Shown: positions 14,541 through 15,284 of the stretch, piece after piece | Numbering within the stretch: position 1 is the first letter of the stretch | Layout: the number at the start of each line of letters is the position of its first letter | NCBI GenBank assembly: GCA_019105125.1 | Contig: JAHRWO010000284.1 | Span: forward strand, 1 to 15,284 | Length of the DNA: 15,284 nucleotides | Source of the DNA: Flavobacterium sp. | GTDB taxonomy: Bacteria > Bacteroidota > Bacteroidia > Flavobacteriales > Flavobacteriaceae | Direction of reading: 5' to 3' | Program-made: the position numbers and the translations under genes | The notes under the pieces: generated by a model | What the model was told of the DNA's origin: nothing | Seen by the model: the letters and a program-made list of their open reading frames with translations, nothing else | Database searches by the model: none

Positions 14541-15245
14541 TTGTTTCGCTTTGTCATCCTTCCAAGTAATATAACCTAAAATCGCATTGAACATATAAAA
14601 CACGTATTTTGCTGTGTTGGCAATGTTCATCAACATTACATTTTGTACAATTTTGAATAAATTATATACTTGCCAATTGATCCAATTGTCGGGATACATT
14701 CTACCTATATTAAAAGTTCCTCCAAAACTAATTCCGGCTGGAATGGCGATGGCGAAGAATAATTTCCAATCAATCGCTTTGTCTGAAAACGTAGTGAAAG
14801 CAATATAATTCAATACTAACGAAAGCAATAAACCAATTGCCATATTTCGGAAAAAGATGAAATCAATCGTATTCAAATATTGTTTCTTTTTCCAAATTCT
14901 AAAGGCAAAATAATTTCCAAAAAACGAAACGGGATAGGTTAAAATCGCACCAATATTTCCCAAAAGATAATCTATACTTCCGCTTAATAAGGTGTTGCAA
15001 GTACTAATTAAATTTCCAATATTATTTTTCTTGGTGACCAATCGAGTCGCCATCATGGATAAGCACGTGTTTAGAATTGAAAAGTAACCCAAGTAAAACG
15101 AGTAATTTTTTCCGTCAAAACTAAAATCGTAAGTGGTTTTGTAATATTCTAAATACACTGAAACGCCTACCACCAAAACCACTCCGATAACATCGAGATA
15201 TTTGCTATTGGTAATGCTTTTGATGGTAGCGATGGTGTTTTGCAT
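14535..15245 (-). CDS. PnuC-type vitamin transporter (nicotinamide riboside or thiamine)
   Basis: A 236-aa membrane protein with about seven hydrophobic segments (near residues 17-33, 51-68, 82-104, 104-116, 129-152, 161-178 and 196-226). The arrangement and the C-terminal part (NWINWQVYNLFKIVQN, 187-202; YVFYMFNAILGYITWKDDK, 214-232) resemble the PnuC family. That family takes up nicotinamide riboside, or thiamine in its PnuT branch, by facilitated diffusion with trapping by a kinase. It starts 2 nt after the stop of an upstream gene whose last residues look like an outer-membrane beta-barrel. In Bacteroidota, PnuT genes are known next to thiamine TonB receptors, so thiamine is a candidate substrate, but this is inference. 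The C-terminal end overlaps the convergent lacI-type gene by 6 bp. Confidence 0.7.
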   Translation of the reverse strand: MQNTIATIKSITNSKYLDVIGVVLVVGVSVYLEYYKTTYDFSFDGKNYSFYLGYFSILNTCLSMMATRLVTKKNNIGNLISTCNTLLSGSIDYLLGNIGAILTYPVSFFGNYFAFRIWKKKQYLNTIDFIFFRNMAIGLLLSLVLNYIAFTTFSDKAIDWKLFFAIAIPAGISFGGTFNIGRMYPDNWINWQVYNLFKIVQNVMLMNIANTAKYVFYMFNAILGYITWKDDKAKQL

Positions 15246-15247
15246 CT

Positions 15248-15284
15248 TTATTCTTTTGTAAAGTTGAATTTCATTCCGCCTTGA
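15248..15284 (-). CDS. C-terminal fragment of an upstream gene, probably an outer-membrane beta-barrel receptor
   Basis: On the - strand a frame open at the window edge reads QGGMKFNFTKE and stops (TAA at 15250-15248), two bases before the ATG of the PnuC-type gene. Alternating hydrophobic/polar residues ending near aromatic Phe are typical of the last strand of outer-membrane barrels such as TonB-dependent receptors. Only eleven residues are visible, so the identity is a guess. The spacing makes an operon with the transporter likely. Confidence 0.45.
   Translation of the reverse strand, partial: QGGMKFNFTKE

Noticed and set aside
1..15284. Mobile element, phage, defence system or secondary-metabolite cluster
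   Set aside because: No transposase, integrase, restriction, toxin-antitoxin or biosynthetic core gene is present. Genes are mostly chromosomal housekeeping.

Overview
The window looks like chromosomal DNA of a flavobacterium (Bacteroidota, Flavobacterium or a close relative). It is AT-rich and has no Shine-Dalgarno-like ribosome sites. It carries TAnnTTTG-type -7 promoter boxes, one perfect with TTTG and a 19-nt spacer ahead of rplM. It encodes a type IX secretion (T9SS) cargo with a C-terminal sorting domain, and Bacteroidota-specific families such as DUF3127. No tRNA, rRNA, insertion sequence, CRISPR array or phage gene was seen. Assignments rest on reading motifs by eye; no database search was possible.

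Layout, left to right. (1) 1-1500, + strand: the tail of a flavin reductase, a DUF3127 protein ending in an SSB-like acidic tip, a terminator partly built from a 14-bp tandem repeat, then aat (N-end rule aminoacyl transferase). (2) 1542-5351, + strand: a sigma-54-like promoter and a small secreted Tyr/His/Lys-rich protein with its terminator; a regulatory region with two TTCGTCC repeats 21 bp apart; a 978-aa two-LamG T9SS surface protein; a 30-codon single-helix membrane microprotein starting in that gene's stop codon; and a bidirectional terminator. (3) 10508-5356, - strand: a compact four-gene unit encoding a giant secreted TraB/GumN-HEAT protein, a queuosine-precursor transporter (YhhQ type), 3-methyladenine DNA glycosylase I and a VF530-type DNA-binding protein. 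(4) 13396-10524, - strand: rplM, rpsI, rpsB and tsf, with structured leaders and intergenic hairpins. (5) 13518-15284: a LacI-family regulator (+) convergent with a PnuC-type vitamin transporter (-), which follows the last codons of what is probably an outer-membrane beta-barrel receptor.

Most of the window is housekeeping. The parts most worth a second look are the 30-aa microprotein coupled to the T9SS adhesin gene (5230-5322), the TraB/GumN-HEAT protein and its operon, the SSB-like tail on the DUF3127 protein, and the two candidate non-housekeeping promoters (sigma-54 near 1542, LytTR-like repeats at 2202-2229).
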